A stretch of DNA of 8,622 nucleotides from Calditrichota bacterium (lineage in GTDB: Bacteria; Calditrichota; Calditrichia; Calditrichales; Calditrichaceae), in NCBI GenBank assembly GCA_024278715.1, contig JAJRSN010000150.1, positions 1 to 8,622 of the forward strand, in the 5' to 3' direction. This document shows positions 1 through 6,352 of this stretch, one piece after another (position 1 is the first letter of the stretch; each line of letters starts with the position of its first letter). A model generated the notes under the pieces. It was given only the letters and a program-made list of their open reading frames with translations, was not told where the DNA came from and searched no databases. Made by a program: the position numbers and the translations under genes.

Positions 1-747
1 GGAAACAAAAATTACAAAATATTGCTGGATACGGGAAACGCTCCCGGCTGGTCGGTTCATAACCCGGAAATACTAAACAAATTGGGACATTACAGCGGGG
101 GAGAGACGGAAGCGTCAACCGGTTCTGTGGAAAAAAGTTTAAAAAGTAAATTTATTTTGACTCCTGAGGTAGATTTCGGTGATTTTAAAATTTCCGATTT
201 AAAAGGCATATTTTTCGCCAAGCCCAGAAAAGAATACTTTGACGGTAATCTTAATCCCATCTTTATCCGCGACCGGGTTGTTACCATCGATTTTGTTAAT
301 AATAAATTTGTTTTAAGAAGCAAAGAACGTTTTGATGAGGATCTGGCAAAAACGCGGGATAATTCTTTGTCGAAGATTCGCTTTTACGGCTACGAGTGGG
401 CATTTGTGCCGGTCCAAATTAACGGATACGCTTCTGGTTTGGCAATAATTGAAACAGGCGCCGAAGATATTAGCGTAAAACTAAAATACGCGCAGTTTAT
501 CAACTTACCGTTAATCCCCAAAGTAAAGACCTTCCGCGGTAAAGAATATGAATATCATGTAAGTAACATCGATCTGCTGTTGGGCGTTTTCCTGTTCCGC
601 CGTCCCGAAGTTGAGATTTGGCAGAAACGATTTTACGATACAATTACCGGACTTTGCGACAATGTCGTGATCGGTCCCTGGGCTCTGGAAGGAAAATTCA
701 TTTTAAGTTTTGACCCGTTCGATAATGTTGTTGTTCTTCAGCGATAG
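1..747 (+). CDS. Retropepsin-like aspartyl protease, 5'-truncated by window edge
   Basis: The reading frame is open from base 1, so the true start lies outside the window; 248 residues are visible and the stop is at 745-747. The TTG at 22 should not be taken as a start, because it falls inside the conserved strand leading to the catalytic motif. Residues 8-14 read LLDTGNA, the hydrophobic-hydrophobic-D-T-G signature of aspartic proteases. About 140 residues later a second copy of the same pattern appears (GLAIIETGAEDISV, Glu at residue 151), preceded by VPVQINGYA, which is typical of the first strand of a retropepsin domain. This indicates two retropepsin-like lobes in one chain. The second lobe has Glu where Asp is expected, so the second catalytic residue is altered. 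Substrate and location are unknown, since any signal peptide would be upstream of the window. A terminator follows 54 bases after the stop, so this gene ends its own transcript. Confidence 0.75.
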   Translation, partial: GNKNYKILLDTGNAPGWSVHNPEILNKLGHYSGGETEASTGSVEKSLKSKFILTPEVDFGDFKISDLKGIFFAKPRKEYFDGNLNPIFIRDRVVTIDFVNNKFVLRSKERFDEDLAKTRDNSLSKIRFYGYEWAFVPVQINGYASGLAIIETGAEDISVKLKYAQFINLPLIPKVKTFRGKEYEYHVSNIDLLLGVFLFRRPEVEIWQKRFYDTITGLCDNVVIGPWALEGKFILSFDPFDNVVVLQR

Positions 748-800
748 CTCACCGTTTCAAAAAATAATATTGATTATATTAATTCAGATTCTGATTTCAC

Positions 801-849
801 GGAATCGGAAACTCAACAAATCAGCGGTTTCCGGTTCCTGTTTATTTTT
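801..849 (+). terminator. Rho-independent terminator after the aspartyl protease gene
   Basis: A 12-bp stem is formed by 801-812 (GGAATCGGAAAC) and 827-838 (GTTTCCGGTTCC). All positions pair, with one G-T wobble (T805-G834). The loop is 14 bases. The stem is followed by the T-rich stretch TGTTTATTTTT at 839-849. It lies 54 bases after the stop at 747 and upstream of the predicted promoter of the next gene, which fits transcript separation. Confidence 0.8.
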
Positions 850-922
850 CAAAAATTCAGGTATTATTAAAACAATTTTTGATTTTCGCCTTAAATATCC
901 TGCAAAACAGATCCAGATTTTT

Positions 923-951
923 TTGATTGACTGATTAAAATTTGCTACTAT
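923..951 (+). promoter_or_regulatory. Possible sigma-70-type promoter for the lipoprotein gene
   Basis: TTGATT (923-928) and TACTAT (946-951) are separated by exactly 17 bases and resemble the -35 and -10 consensus. Transcription would begin near 958, giving a leader of about 170 bases before the ATG at 1128. The predicted start region overlaps the short inverted repeat ATCGA-ATA-TCGAT (950-962), which could be an operator or chance. The site sits between a terminator and the next gene, which supports it. It is a consensus match only, and some Bacteroidota relatives use different promoter elements. Confidence 0.35.
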
Positions 952-1115
952 CGAATATCGATGAGATTCCGGTTTATTCTCACTGCTTATCGGTATCGTA
1001 TTAAAACGTCGGTTATTTCGTTCGCATCGCTTTGGCGCGGTTCGGGATTCGTATTTATTCAGTGTTCAAGTCGGAATTAAATTCGTTAAGTTTCGGAGTT
1101 GTTTTAATTCAGTTC

Positions 1116-1125
1116 AGAGGGGTGA
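1116..1125 (+). promoter_or_regulatory. Ribosome binding site that fixes the lipoprotein start
   Basis: AGAGGGGTGA is complementary to the 16S rRNA 3' end with few mismatches and lies just before the ATG at 1128. It selects this ATG over the in-frame start at 1032, which would put 32 extra residues before the signal peptide. Confidence 0.65.
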
Positions 1126-1127
1126 AT

Positions 1128-2027
1128 ATGATATTCAAGCGTTTGTTTTCATTTACTATTCTTTTGCTTATTGCGGTGCAGTTCCAGTTTTATTCCTGCG
1201 AAGAAAAAAATAACGATCCCATTTTAAGCGCGCCGGTAAACGAACCCGAAAATACTTACGAAGTCGTGGTTGAAATTGTATCTTTCGGCGGTATATCCGG
1301 TTGCAGCGCCGCATTCATAAATAAAGATAATCAGGCGGTGGCTGACGCGGAGGTTCGCGTTAACGGAGTTGAGTTTCAAAATGACACGACCTTTATTTCT
1401 TCTTTTTACGCCGATACTTTAAATCGGCTTTCATATACTTACTTCACTTCATACAAACTGGAAGTAAAACACGACGGCAAAATAATTGCCACCGGTAAAG
1501 CGGAGATGCCGTCGCCGCCAGTGATCAAAAACATCCGCAATCCTTATCGTCATTCGCTAAACAAACCGCTTACGGTAAAATGGCAAAAGGTAAGCAAAGC
1601 AACATCCATTCAACTTGTCATCGGCTCAACAATTTACGATCCCGTTACAAAGGATTCGGTTGAAAAAGTGTTCGATTCTGGTTTACTCTCAACCACGAAA
1701 ACAAGCCTCACCATTCCCGATACCATGTTTAGCGCTCCCGGAGAATATATCCTGGGTATTACCTCGTTTTACGGTTTGAATCCGGGCATGGAAATCGGAA
1801 ATCTTTTTGATCAGGAGGGATATCACAAGGGTTACAATTTAAAGGGTGCGGCGGGAATTTTTTTGACCGCCGACGTGTATCCCGGTCCGGAAGGCATTAA
1901 AATTATCGTGGAGCAGAGCAGCGCTCTTAAAAAAGATACTCCAACGGCGCAACCAAATAAGAACTTAAAAGAGCTGCTGACCAAAATTTGGTGGGAAAAA
2001 GTAAAATTGTTAAAGAAATCATATTGA
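1128..2027 (+). CDS. Predicted lipoprotein with beta-sandwich domains, function unknown
   Basis: The 299-residue product starts with a lipoprotein-type signal: basic MIFKR, a hydrophobic core (residues 6-19) and Cys24 in the context QFYSC, followed by the acidic/charged EEKNND. The lipobox is loose, as often seen in Bacteroidota and relatives, so it is probably a lipid-anchored envelope protein. Residues about 43-134 alternate hydrophobic strands and contain ADAEVRVNG, typical of an Ig-like or carboxypeptidase-regulatory-like sandwich. Residues about 135-280, beginning SPPVIKNIRNP and including PLTVKWQKV and APGEYILGITSFYGLNPG, look like a fibronectin type III-like fold. The C-terminal ~22 residues form a lysine- and tryptophan-rich, probably helical tail. 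No catalytic motif is visible. I do not recognise the family; an adhesion, scaffold or binding role is only a guess. The fucosidase gene follows after 186 bases, too far to assume an operon. Confidence 0.75.
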   Translation: MIFKRLFSFTILLLIAVQFQFYSCEEKNNDPILSAPVNEPENTYEVVVEIVSFGGISGCSAAFINKDNQAVADAEVRVNGVEFQNDTTFISSFYADTLNRLSYTYFTSYKLEVKHDGKIIATGKAEMPSPPVIKNIRNPYRHSLNKPLTVKWQKVSKATSIQLVIGSTIYDPVTKDSVEKVFDSGLLSTTKTSLTIPDTMFSAPGEYILGITSFYGLNPGMEIGNLFDQEGYHKGYNLKGAAGIFLTADVYPGPEGIKIIVEQSSALKKDTPTAQPNKNLKELLTKIWWEKVKLLKKSY

Positions 2028-2141
2028 ACCGCGCCGCTAAACCTAAACGAAACGGTTTTTCGACTCGCGTTTCAGAATCTTTTAGTAACAATTTTTGACA
2101 AAATTCTACAAACAGTCATTTCATTTTTTTGTCCTCATAAA

Positions 2142-2168
2142 AAAAGTTTGTTTTGAAGCGCAACTTTT
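2142..2168. repeat. Inverted repeat upstream of the fucosidase gene
   Basis: AAAAGTT (2142-2148) and AACTTTT (2162-2168) form a perfect 7-bp inverted repeat around a 13-base spacer, 46 bases before the fucosidase ATG. It could be a regulator site or a leader hairpin. It lacks a T-tract directly after the stem, so it is not a good terminator. The local A/T richness makes a chance occurrence quite possible. Confidence 0.3.
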
Positions 2169-2213
2169 ATTAAATAATTGATAATGCGATTCAGTAAGAC
2201 GGGGTAATTATTG

Positions 2214-3599
2214 ATGAAAAACAAACTAACGATTGCACTTGTGTTGTTTTTTATTCTCACACCTTTTTTGCGGGCTCAAAACGCTCCAGATCGTCCATTG
2301 AAAGAATGGACAAAGGGCATGGAATGGTTCAAAAATGCTAAATTGGGTATTTTTATTCACTGGGGACTCTATTCGGTAAAAGGAATTTCCGAATCGTGGT
2401 CAATGTATCACAAACAGATTTCGTTCGAAGATTACATGGCGCAGGCAAAAGGTTTTACCGCCAAAAACTATGATCCGAAAGCCTGGGCAAAGTTATTTAA
2501 AGAAGCCGGCGCAAAATACGTGGTATTAACCGCCAAGCATCACGACGGCTTTGCCCTGTGGCAAACAAAATTGAGTCATTTGAACGTCGTTGAAAAATCG
2601 CCCGCCAAACGCGATCTTATCGCCTCCTATAGCGACGCTTTACGCAAAGAAGGTTTAAAAGTGGGATTGTATTTTTCGCTGTGCGATTGGTCGCATCCGG
2701 ATTACAAACCGGTGGTTTTTCCAAGAAATGGCATAGTGAACGCTCCTTATCCCACGGATGATTATCCGAGAGAAGGTCAGGAGCGGTTGAGTCCATGGGA
2801 ACGCTTTGTCAGGTTTTATCAGGGGCAGTTAAAAGAATTGACGGCAAATTACAAGCCCGATCTTCTATGGTTTGACGGCGATTGGGAACATTCCGCAAAA
2901 GAATGGCGTGCAAAGGAATTGCGCACCATGCTTAAAAACGCCAATCGCGATGTTATCCTCAACTCACGTTTAAGAGGTTACGGAGATTACAAAACGCCTG
3001 AGCAGGGAGTGCCAATCACCAAGCCGGACGGTCCCTGGGAATTTTGCATGACCATAAACGATTCATGGGGCTGGCAGCCCAATGACACCAATTTTAAATC
3101 TTCCTATCAAATAATCCGGACTTTCGTAGAATGCCTGGGAATGGGAGGCAATTTGTTGTTGGATGTCGGTCCCAAAGAAGACGGCACCATTCCCGAGCCT
3201 GAGGTCAGGCGGTTAAAAGATCTGGGCGGCTGGATCAAAAAGCATGAAGAAGCGGTTTATTCTACAGTCGCCGGTTTGCCCTGGGGACACTTTTACGGTC
3301 CGACGACCTTATCTCCGGACAGTCAGACGATTTATCTTTATGTTCTGGATAATCCCAAAGAATTTGTAGCCCTGAAAGGATTGCATAATAAGATCAAAAA
3401 AATTCGTGTGCTCGGAAGCAATAAGGAATTAAAATGGAAAATCAGCGGCGGCGCGCCCTGGAACAATATTCCCGGCGTTGTTCTGATCACCGTTCCGAAG
3501 GAAGAATTGGATCCTTTTGTCACCGTTCTGGCTGTGGAAATCGAGGGTAAGGTAAAACTCTATCGCGCTCCCGGACAGGCGGTAAAGTTAAATGATTAA
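2214..3599 (+). CDS. Secreted alpha-L-fucosidase, glycoside hydrolase family 29
   Basis: The enzyme hydrolyses terminal alpha-L-fucose from glycans with retention of configuration. The ATG at 2214 is preferred over the adjacent in-frame TTG at 2211, because GACGGGG (2199-2204 region) lies at normal spacing. The product has 461 residues, normal for the family. Residues 1-22 are a Sec signal peptide (MKNKL, hydrophobic core, cleavage likely after RAQ). GH29 barrel landmarks follow: WFKNAKLGIFIHWGLYS (38-54), KYVVLTAKHHDGFALW (101-116), LKVGLYFSLCDW (148-159) and LLWFDGDWE (217-225). Asp221 in that last motif is the expected nucleophile. Glu276 in GPWEFCMTIN before SWGW is my candidate acid/base, but this residue is less conserved across GH29 subfamilies. 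GNLLLDVGPKEDGTIP is also typical. Residues about 350-461 would be the C-terminal beta-sandwich. It probably acts in the periplasm or outside the cell. No fucose transport or catabolic gene is in the window, so its natural substrate (host, algal or cell-wall glycan) cannot be told. Confidence 0.93.
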   Translation: MKNKLTIALVLFFILTPFLRAQNAPDRPLKEWTKGMEWFKNAKLGIFIHWGLYSVKGISESWSMYHKQISFEDYMAQAKGFTAKNYDPKAWAKLFKEAGAKYVVLTAKHHDGFALWQTKLSHLNVVEKSPAKRDLIASYSDALRKEGLKVGLYFSLCDWSHPDYKPVVFPRNGIVNAPYPTDDYPREGQERLSPWERFVRFYQGQLKELTANYKPDLLWFDGDWEHSAKEWRAKELRTMLKNANRDVILNSRLRGYGDYKTPEQGVPITKPDGPWEFCMTINDSWGWQPNDTNFKSSYQIIRTFVECLGMGGNLLLDVGPKEDGTIPEPEVRRLKDLGGWIKKHEEAVYSTVAGLPWGHFYGPTTLSPDSQTIYLYVLDNPKEFVALKGLHNKIKKIRVLGSNKELKWKISGGAPWNNIPGVVLITVPKEELDPFVTVLAVEIEGKVKLYRAPGQAVKLND

Positions 3600-3969
3600 A
3601 TTCAGCGAAAATTTTTAAATAAAGCGGAAGCGTAAATTATCTTTATTCGTTGCGTTTACCTTCGATAATCCCTAAGGCACTTATGCCGTTACTCGTCATG
3701 TCCTTTTCACTTGCGACCTGCAACTCATCACGCATTACGGCTTTCTGCTCTCTGCTTTCTGACAAGTCTCTCGCTTTAGAACCACAGAGCGCATCGATCT
3801 GATGTGTGTCGGATTCGGGTAAAAATAACTCGTTTGGATGAAGGGTATTTCCGACAATTAGTGACATTATTCAAAAAATTTTAAATTAAATTCAAAATTC
3901 TGTGTTTTCGATTTGATAAAACTGAAAAATGGAGTTAATTTTCAAAGATAAAGCATCGGGAAAAAAACA
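3600..3969. other. Intergenic gap with decayed repeat array, no supported gene
   Basis: This 370-base gap holds no supported gene. The first ~70 bases are A/T-rich without a clear terminator. The middle carries degenerate 7-8 bp repeat words (described separately). The last ~100 bases before the phosphatase gene are strongly A/T-rich (TTTTAAATTAAATTC) and should contain its promoter. TTGATA at 3913-3918 could be a -35 element, but no good -10 follows at proper spacing. Confidence 0.5.
3671..3782 (-). repeat. Degenerate 7-8 bp tandem repeat array, minus-strand orientation
   Basis: Read on the minus strand, this stretch divides into G-initial words of 7-9 bases: GTCAGAAA, GCAGAGA, GCAGAAA, GCCGTAAT, GCGTGAT, GAGTTGCAG, GTCGCAA, GTGAAAAG, GACATGAC, GAGTAAC. 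These resemble the words of the clearer array after 8321 but are more decayed. At its low-coordinate end the + strand reads CCTAAGGCAC (3671-3680), then GTTAC (3688-3692), closely matching CCTAAGGCGC...GTTAC at 8321-8340. The function of such arrays is unknown to me. The period is approximate, so confidence is moderate. Confidence 0.5.
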
Positions 3970-5631
3970 ATGCGAAAAAGAGATTACAAAACAATTTTCA
4001 ATAAATCTTTTAAACCCTGGTTAAAAAAGAAGTCAGGGGAAATTGCATTATTCATGAAGTCGGAAGAACGAAGTTGGAAGCCGATTGTCAATTCGGGTTT
4101 GCAGCAAAATAAAATCTCCGATCTTTTCTTGGATGAAACGGACTTATTTTCCGCAGACAATTATATCGAAATACAGTACGCTCCCGATAGACTTAAAAAT
4201 GTTTTGGAAAAGAACAAATTTCAATGGATTTATCGGATCGGCAAAGGAAACTTTTTAATCGTCGGCACCGAAAAGACCGATGAAACCAGGCTATCGATCT
4301 TAGAGCTTTGTGCACAGGTATTTGACCTATTAGTAAGAAATTCGGAATTGGAAGAAGAACTGCAGCGCACCACCAGGCGCATGCGACAGGTGATTGAAGA
4401 AACGAGCGCACTTCACGAAATAAGTAGGTCCATTGAATCGCTAACATCATTGGATAATTTACTTCAAAATATTGTCGAAAAATCCATGTATCTGTTGCAT
4501 GCCGAATCGGGATCGTTAATGTTGTTTACTCCCGAAGGAGAAGAATTAGAGTTTAAAGTGGCATTAGGTCCTAAATCGAAAAGCGTTAAACCATTCCGCA
4601 TTAAATTAGGGCAGGGCATTTCAGGCTGGGTCGCCAAATACGGAAAGCCCATCCTTATAAAAGACGCTTACAAGGATTCGCGGTTTGATCCTTCGTTTGA
4701 TAAGCGCAGCGGCTACAGGACGCGCACTTTTTTATGTGTTCCCCTAAGATACAAAGAACGGATTTTAGGCGTCGTTACCATTCTTAATCGTCTTGATTGC
4801 CAGCCGTTTAGCGAAAAAGATCTTGAATTATTGTTAACCTTCAGCACTCAGGCTGCGCTGGCTATCGAAAATACCAGACTGTTGAAGGAAGCCATTGAAC
4901 AGGAGCGCCTTAAAGCCGATTTAAAAGTGGCGGCGGAGATCCAAAAGCTTCTCATTCCTCAGGAATTACCCAAAATAGAGAATCTGGAAATTTCTGCCAC
5001 TTATATTCCCTGCAAAGAAATGAGCGGCGATTTTTACGATGTAATCCCTTTAACCGACGGCAAATGGGCTTTTATTATGGCGGACGTTTCCGGTAAAAGC
5101 ATTCCCGGCGCCATGCTCATGTCCAATCTTCAGGCGTCTATCCGAACATATTTCCAATTCTCTTCCGAACTCGTCTGGATTATTGAAAATTTAAATAAGC
5201 TGATCATTAAACAGACAACCAGCGATCGTTTTATTACATTTTTCTGCACTCTGTTTGATCCTGAAACGCAATCCCTGTTAAGTGTGAACGCGGGACACAA
5301 TCCGCCTCTTCTTTTGAATATCGACGGCACTTTCACACTGTTAAACAAGGGCGGAATTTTTTTGGGCATTCTCCCGTGGAAGTATGACCAACAAAATTCT
5401 TCTTTTAAAAAAGACCAATTGCTTGTCATGTACACCGACGGACTTGTTGAGGCTATGAATGAAAAGGAAGAAGAATTTGGCTTGGATCGATTGAGGGGGC
5501 TTGTTTTAAAATACAGGAAAGAACCGCTTAAGGATTTGGAAGCGAGAATAATCAAAGCGGTTCGTGACCATACGGGAGAAAAATCCCTTGAAGATGATTT
5601 TACGTTAATGATGGTCAGAAAAGTAAAATGA
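3970..5631 (+). CDS. GAF-domain SpoIIE/PP2C-type serine phosphatase (RsbU-like)
   Basis: This 553-residue protein should dephosphorylate a phospho-serine STAS antagonist in a partner-switching pathway. ATG 3970 is the first start after the in-frame stop at 3949, with only a weak GGG at 3958-3960 as ribosome site. Residues 1-115 match no domain I recognise. About 115-157 is a charged heptad-like coiled coil (ELEEELQRTTRRMRQVIEE). A GAF sensor domain spans about 158-303 (GQGISGWVAKYGKPILIKDA, FLCVPLRYKERILGVVTILNR). A signalling helix follows at about 303-330, ending AAEIQKLLIP, typical of RsbU-like phosphatases. The SpoIIE domain runs 340-551: EMSGDFYD (Asp354, Asp357), MADVSGKSIPGAMLMS (Asp372), NAGHNPPLLL, LVMYTDGLVEA (Asp490) and LEDDFTLMMV (Asp542, Asp543). 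All metal-site aspartates are present, so it should be active. There is no transmembrane segment, so it is cytoplasmic. The GAF ligand is unknown. The likely substrate, the STAS protein, is encoded 370 bases downstream. Confidence 0.92.
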   Translation: MRKRDYKTIFNKSFKPWLKKKSGEIALFMKSEERSWKPIVNSGLQQNKISDLFLDETDLFSADNYIEIQYAPDRLKNVLEKNKFQWIYRIGKGNFLIVGTEKTDETRLSILELCAQVFDLLVRNSELEEELQRTTRRMRQVIEETSALHEISRSIESLTSLDNLLQNIVEKSMYLLHAESGSLMLFTPEGEELEFKVALGPKSKSVKPFRIKLGQGISGWVAKYGKPILIKDAYKDSRFDPSFDKRSGYRTRTFLCVPLRYKERILGVVTILNRLDCQPFSEKDLELLLTFSTQAALAIENTRLLKEAIEQERLKADLKVAAEIQKLLIPQELPKIENLEISATYIPCKEMSGDFYDVIPLTDGKWAFIMADVSGKSIPGAMLMSNLQASIRTYFQFSSELVWIIENLNKLIIKQTTSDRFITFFCTLFDPETQSLLSVNAGHNPPLLLNIDGTFTLLNKGGIFLGILPWKYDQQNSSFKKDQLLVMYTDGLVEAMNEKEEEFGLDRLRGLVLKYRKEPLKDLEARIIKAVRDHTGEKSLEDDFTLMMVRKVK

Positions 5632-5669
5632 AAAGCCGTTAAAATAAAATAAGAACGTCTCAAAGAATC

Positions 5670-5883
5670 GGAATTACGGTGAAAGTCCTAAAAAAATATC
5701 GAAAATTTTTATCAAAGTGTGTTAACTCCGGCGACGGACGCAATAAAGAGAAAAAATTAAAATTTTTTAAAATAAATAACGGGCGGATCCGGACTCTTGA
5801 TTACAAATCCGTCTTCTATCCGAATTGTTTAATTCTTATGGGATTACGGTGAAGAATAAAGATGATTTTATCAAAGGTGATAA
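5670..5883 (+). repeat. Diverged direct duplication with conserved words and hairpin
   Basis: Copy 1 contains GGAATTACGGTGAA (5670-5683) and later TTTTATCAAAG (5707-5717). Copy 2 contains GGGATTACGGTGAA (5840-5853) and TTTTATCAAAG (5866-5876). The same two words occur in the same order, offset by 170 and 159 bases. In copy 2 the second word lies in a perfect hairpin, TTATCA-AAGG-TGATAA (5868-5883). In copy 1 the equivalent TTATCA-AAGTG-TGTTAA folds with a single T-T mismatch. Conservation of words and of the fold suggests a duplicated regulatory or RNA element, but a decayed repeat with no function is equally open. Confidence 0.45.
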
Positions 5884-5889
5884 TTCGAG

Positions 5890-5910
5890 AATAACGGTTT
5901 TTGCGTTATT
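5890..5910 (+). other. Hairpin in the STAS gene leader
   Basis: AATAACG (5890-5896) and CGTTATT (5904-5910) form a perfect 7-bp stem with a 7-base loop (GTTTTTG). Only a TT follows, so it is a poor intrinsic terminator; it may be a leader hairpin or an operator. It begins 6 bases after the hairpin at 5868-5883. Confidence 0.4.
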
Positions 5911-6001
5911 TTAACAATTTGTATCAGTTATTTGATTTAACAGAATGCGATGTACAGACGACAAACATAAATAGAAGTAATTATAATAAAAGGACAATAG
6001 T

Positions 6002-6346
6002 ATGAATTTTCCGACTCATTTCCAGGAAAACGGAGAGATCGTTGTTATTGATATCCCTCGTCGGTTAACATCCGAAATATCCGGGGAATTGAAACGATTG
6101 ATGAAGGAACTTATCAATCAGGGAAGATACAAAATTGTAATGAATTTGGAAAAGACACGTTATATGGATTCCAGTGGTTTGGGAGCCATTGTTTCAAAAA
6201 TCGCAGCCACTCGATCAAAGAACGGCGATATTCGTCTGGCTGCGCCTCAACAAACCATAGTGGATTTGCTCGAATTAACTCACATTAATCAAATCATTAA
6301 ATCGTTTTCAACAGTAGATGAGGCTGTAAACAGTTTTAAGGAGTGA
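6002..6346 (+). CDS. STAS-domain anti-sigma factor antagonist (SpoIIAA/RsbV-like)
   Basis: The 114-residue protein is a single STAS domain, normal for the SpoIIAA/RsbV family. The start ATG is preceded by AAAGGA (5989-5994) at 7 bases. The N-terminal strand ENGEIVVIDIPRRLTSE, the central IVMNLEKTRYMDSSGLGAIV and the final THINQIIKSFSTVDEAV follow the family order. Asp56-Ser57-Ser58-Gly-Leu-Gly is the phosphorylation motif; Ser57 aligns with Ser58 of Bacillus subtilis SpoIIAA. Unphosphorylated, such proteins bind an anti-sigma kinase and free the sigma factor or other partner. The phosphatase encoded just upstream is the likely activator. No kinase gene of the RsbW/SpoIIAB type is nearby, so its partner must be elsewhere. 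The stop codon lies 6 bases before the next ATG and the next gene's ribosome site lies inside its last codons, so both genes are translated as a coupled pair. Confidence 0.93.
   Translation: MNFPTHFQENGEIVVIDIPRRLTSEISGELKRLMKELINQGRYKIVMNLEKTRYMDSSGLGAIVSKIAATRSKNGDIRLAAPQQTIVDLLELTHINQIIKSFSTVDEAVNSFKE
6338..6343 (+). promoter_or_regulatory. Ribosome binding site of the phosphorylase gene inside the STAS gene
   Basis: AAGGAG forms the last sense codons of the STAS gene (its TGA is at 6344-6346) and lies 9 bases before the ATG at 6353. Ribosomes ending the STAS gene would expose or reuse this site, so translation of the two proteins is probably coupled. Confidence 0.75.
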
Positions 6347-6352
6347 ATATAG

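Larger units (their letters stand above)
5632..6001 (+). other. Intergenic/leader region before the STAS gene
   Basis: This 370-base gap has no supported coding sequence. It contains a diverged duplicated module (5670-5883), a hairpin (5890-5910), an 8-bp palindrome CGGATCCG (5784-5791) and an A-rich Shine-Dalgarno AAAGGA (5989-5994). No strong terminator follows the phosphatase stop, so read-through into the STAS-phosphorylase operon is possible. A weak promoter pair, TTGTAT (5919-5924) and CAGAAT (5941-5946) with a 16-base spacer, could start a transcript just upstream of the STAS gene. Confidence 0.4.

Noticed and set aside
710..934. 74-codon open frame on the plus strand overlapping the end of the protease gene
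   Set aside because: It overlaps the protease 3' end, runs through a strong terminator hairpin and ends inside the predicted promoter; no ribosome site.
1032..1127. Upstream start for the lipoprotein gene at 1032
   Set aside because: It would bury the signal peptide behind 32 residues, whereas ATG 1128 has a strong ribosome site and begins directly with the signal peptide.
2095..2100. Perfect TTGACA as a -35 element for the fucosidase gene
   Set aside because: No acceptable -10 element lies 15-19 bases downstream.
3643..3867. 74-codon open frame on the minus strand in the gap after the fucosidase gene
   Set aside because: No ribosome site precedes its ATG, the product resembles no family I know, and the frame lies across the degenerate heptad array, which explains its composition.
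5130..5663. 177-codon open frame on the minus strand under the phosphatase gene
   Set aside because: It lies fully opposite the conserved SpoIIE catalytic domain, whose motifs prove the plus-strand frame; the minus product looks like a serine-rich shadow.
5670..5790. Cobalamin- or FMN-type riboswitch suggested by GGTGAAAGTCC at 5679-5689
   Set aside because: The other conserved boxes of either class are not found downstream, and the same GGTGAA word recurs at 5848 without the AGTCC part.
5982..5987. Perfect TATAAT as a -10 promoter element before the STAS gene
   Set aside because: Transcription would start inside the AAAGGA ribosome site, leaving it incomplete, and the -35 match at the right distance is weak.
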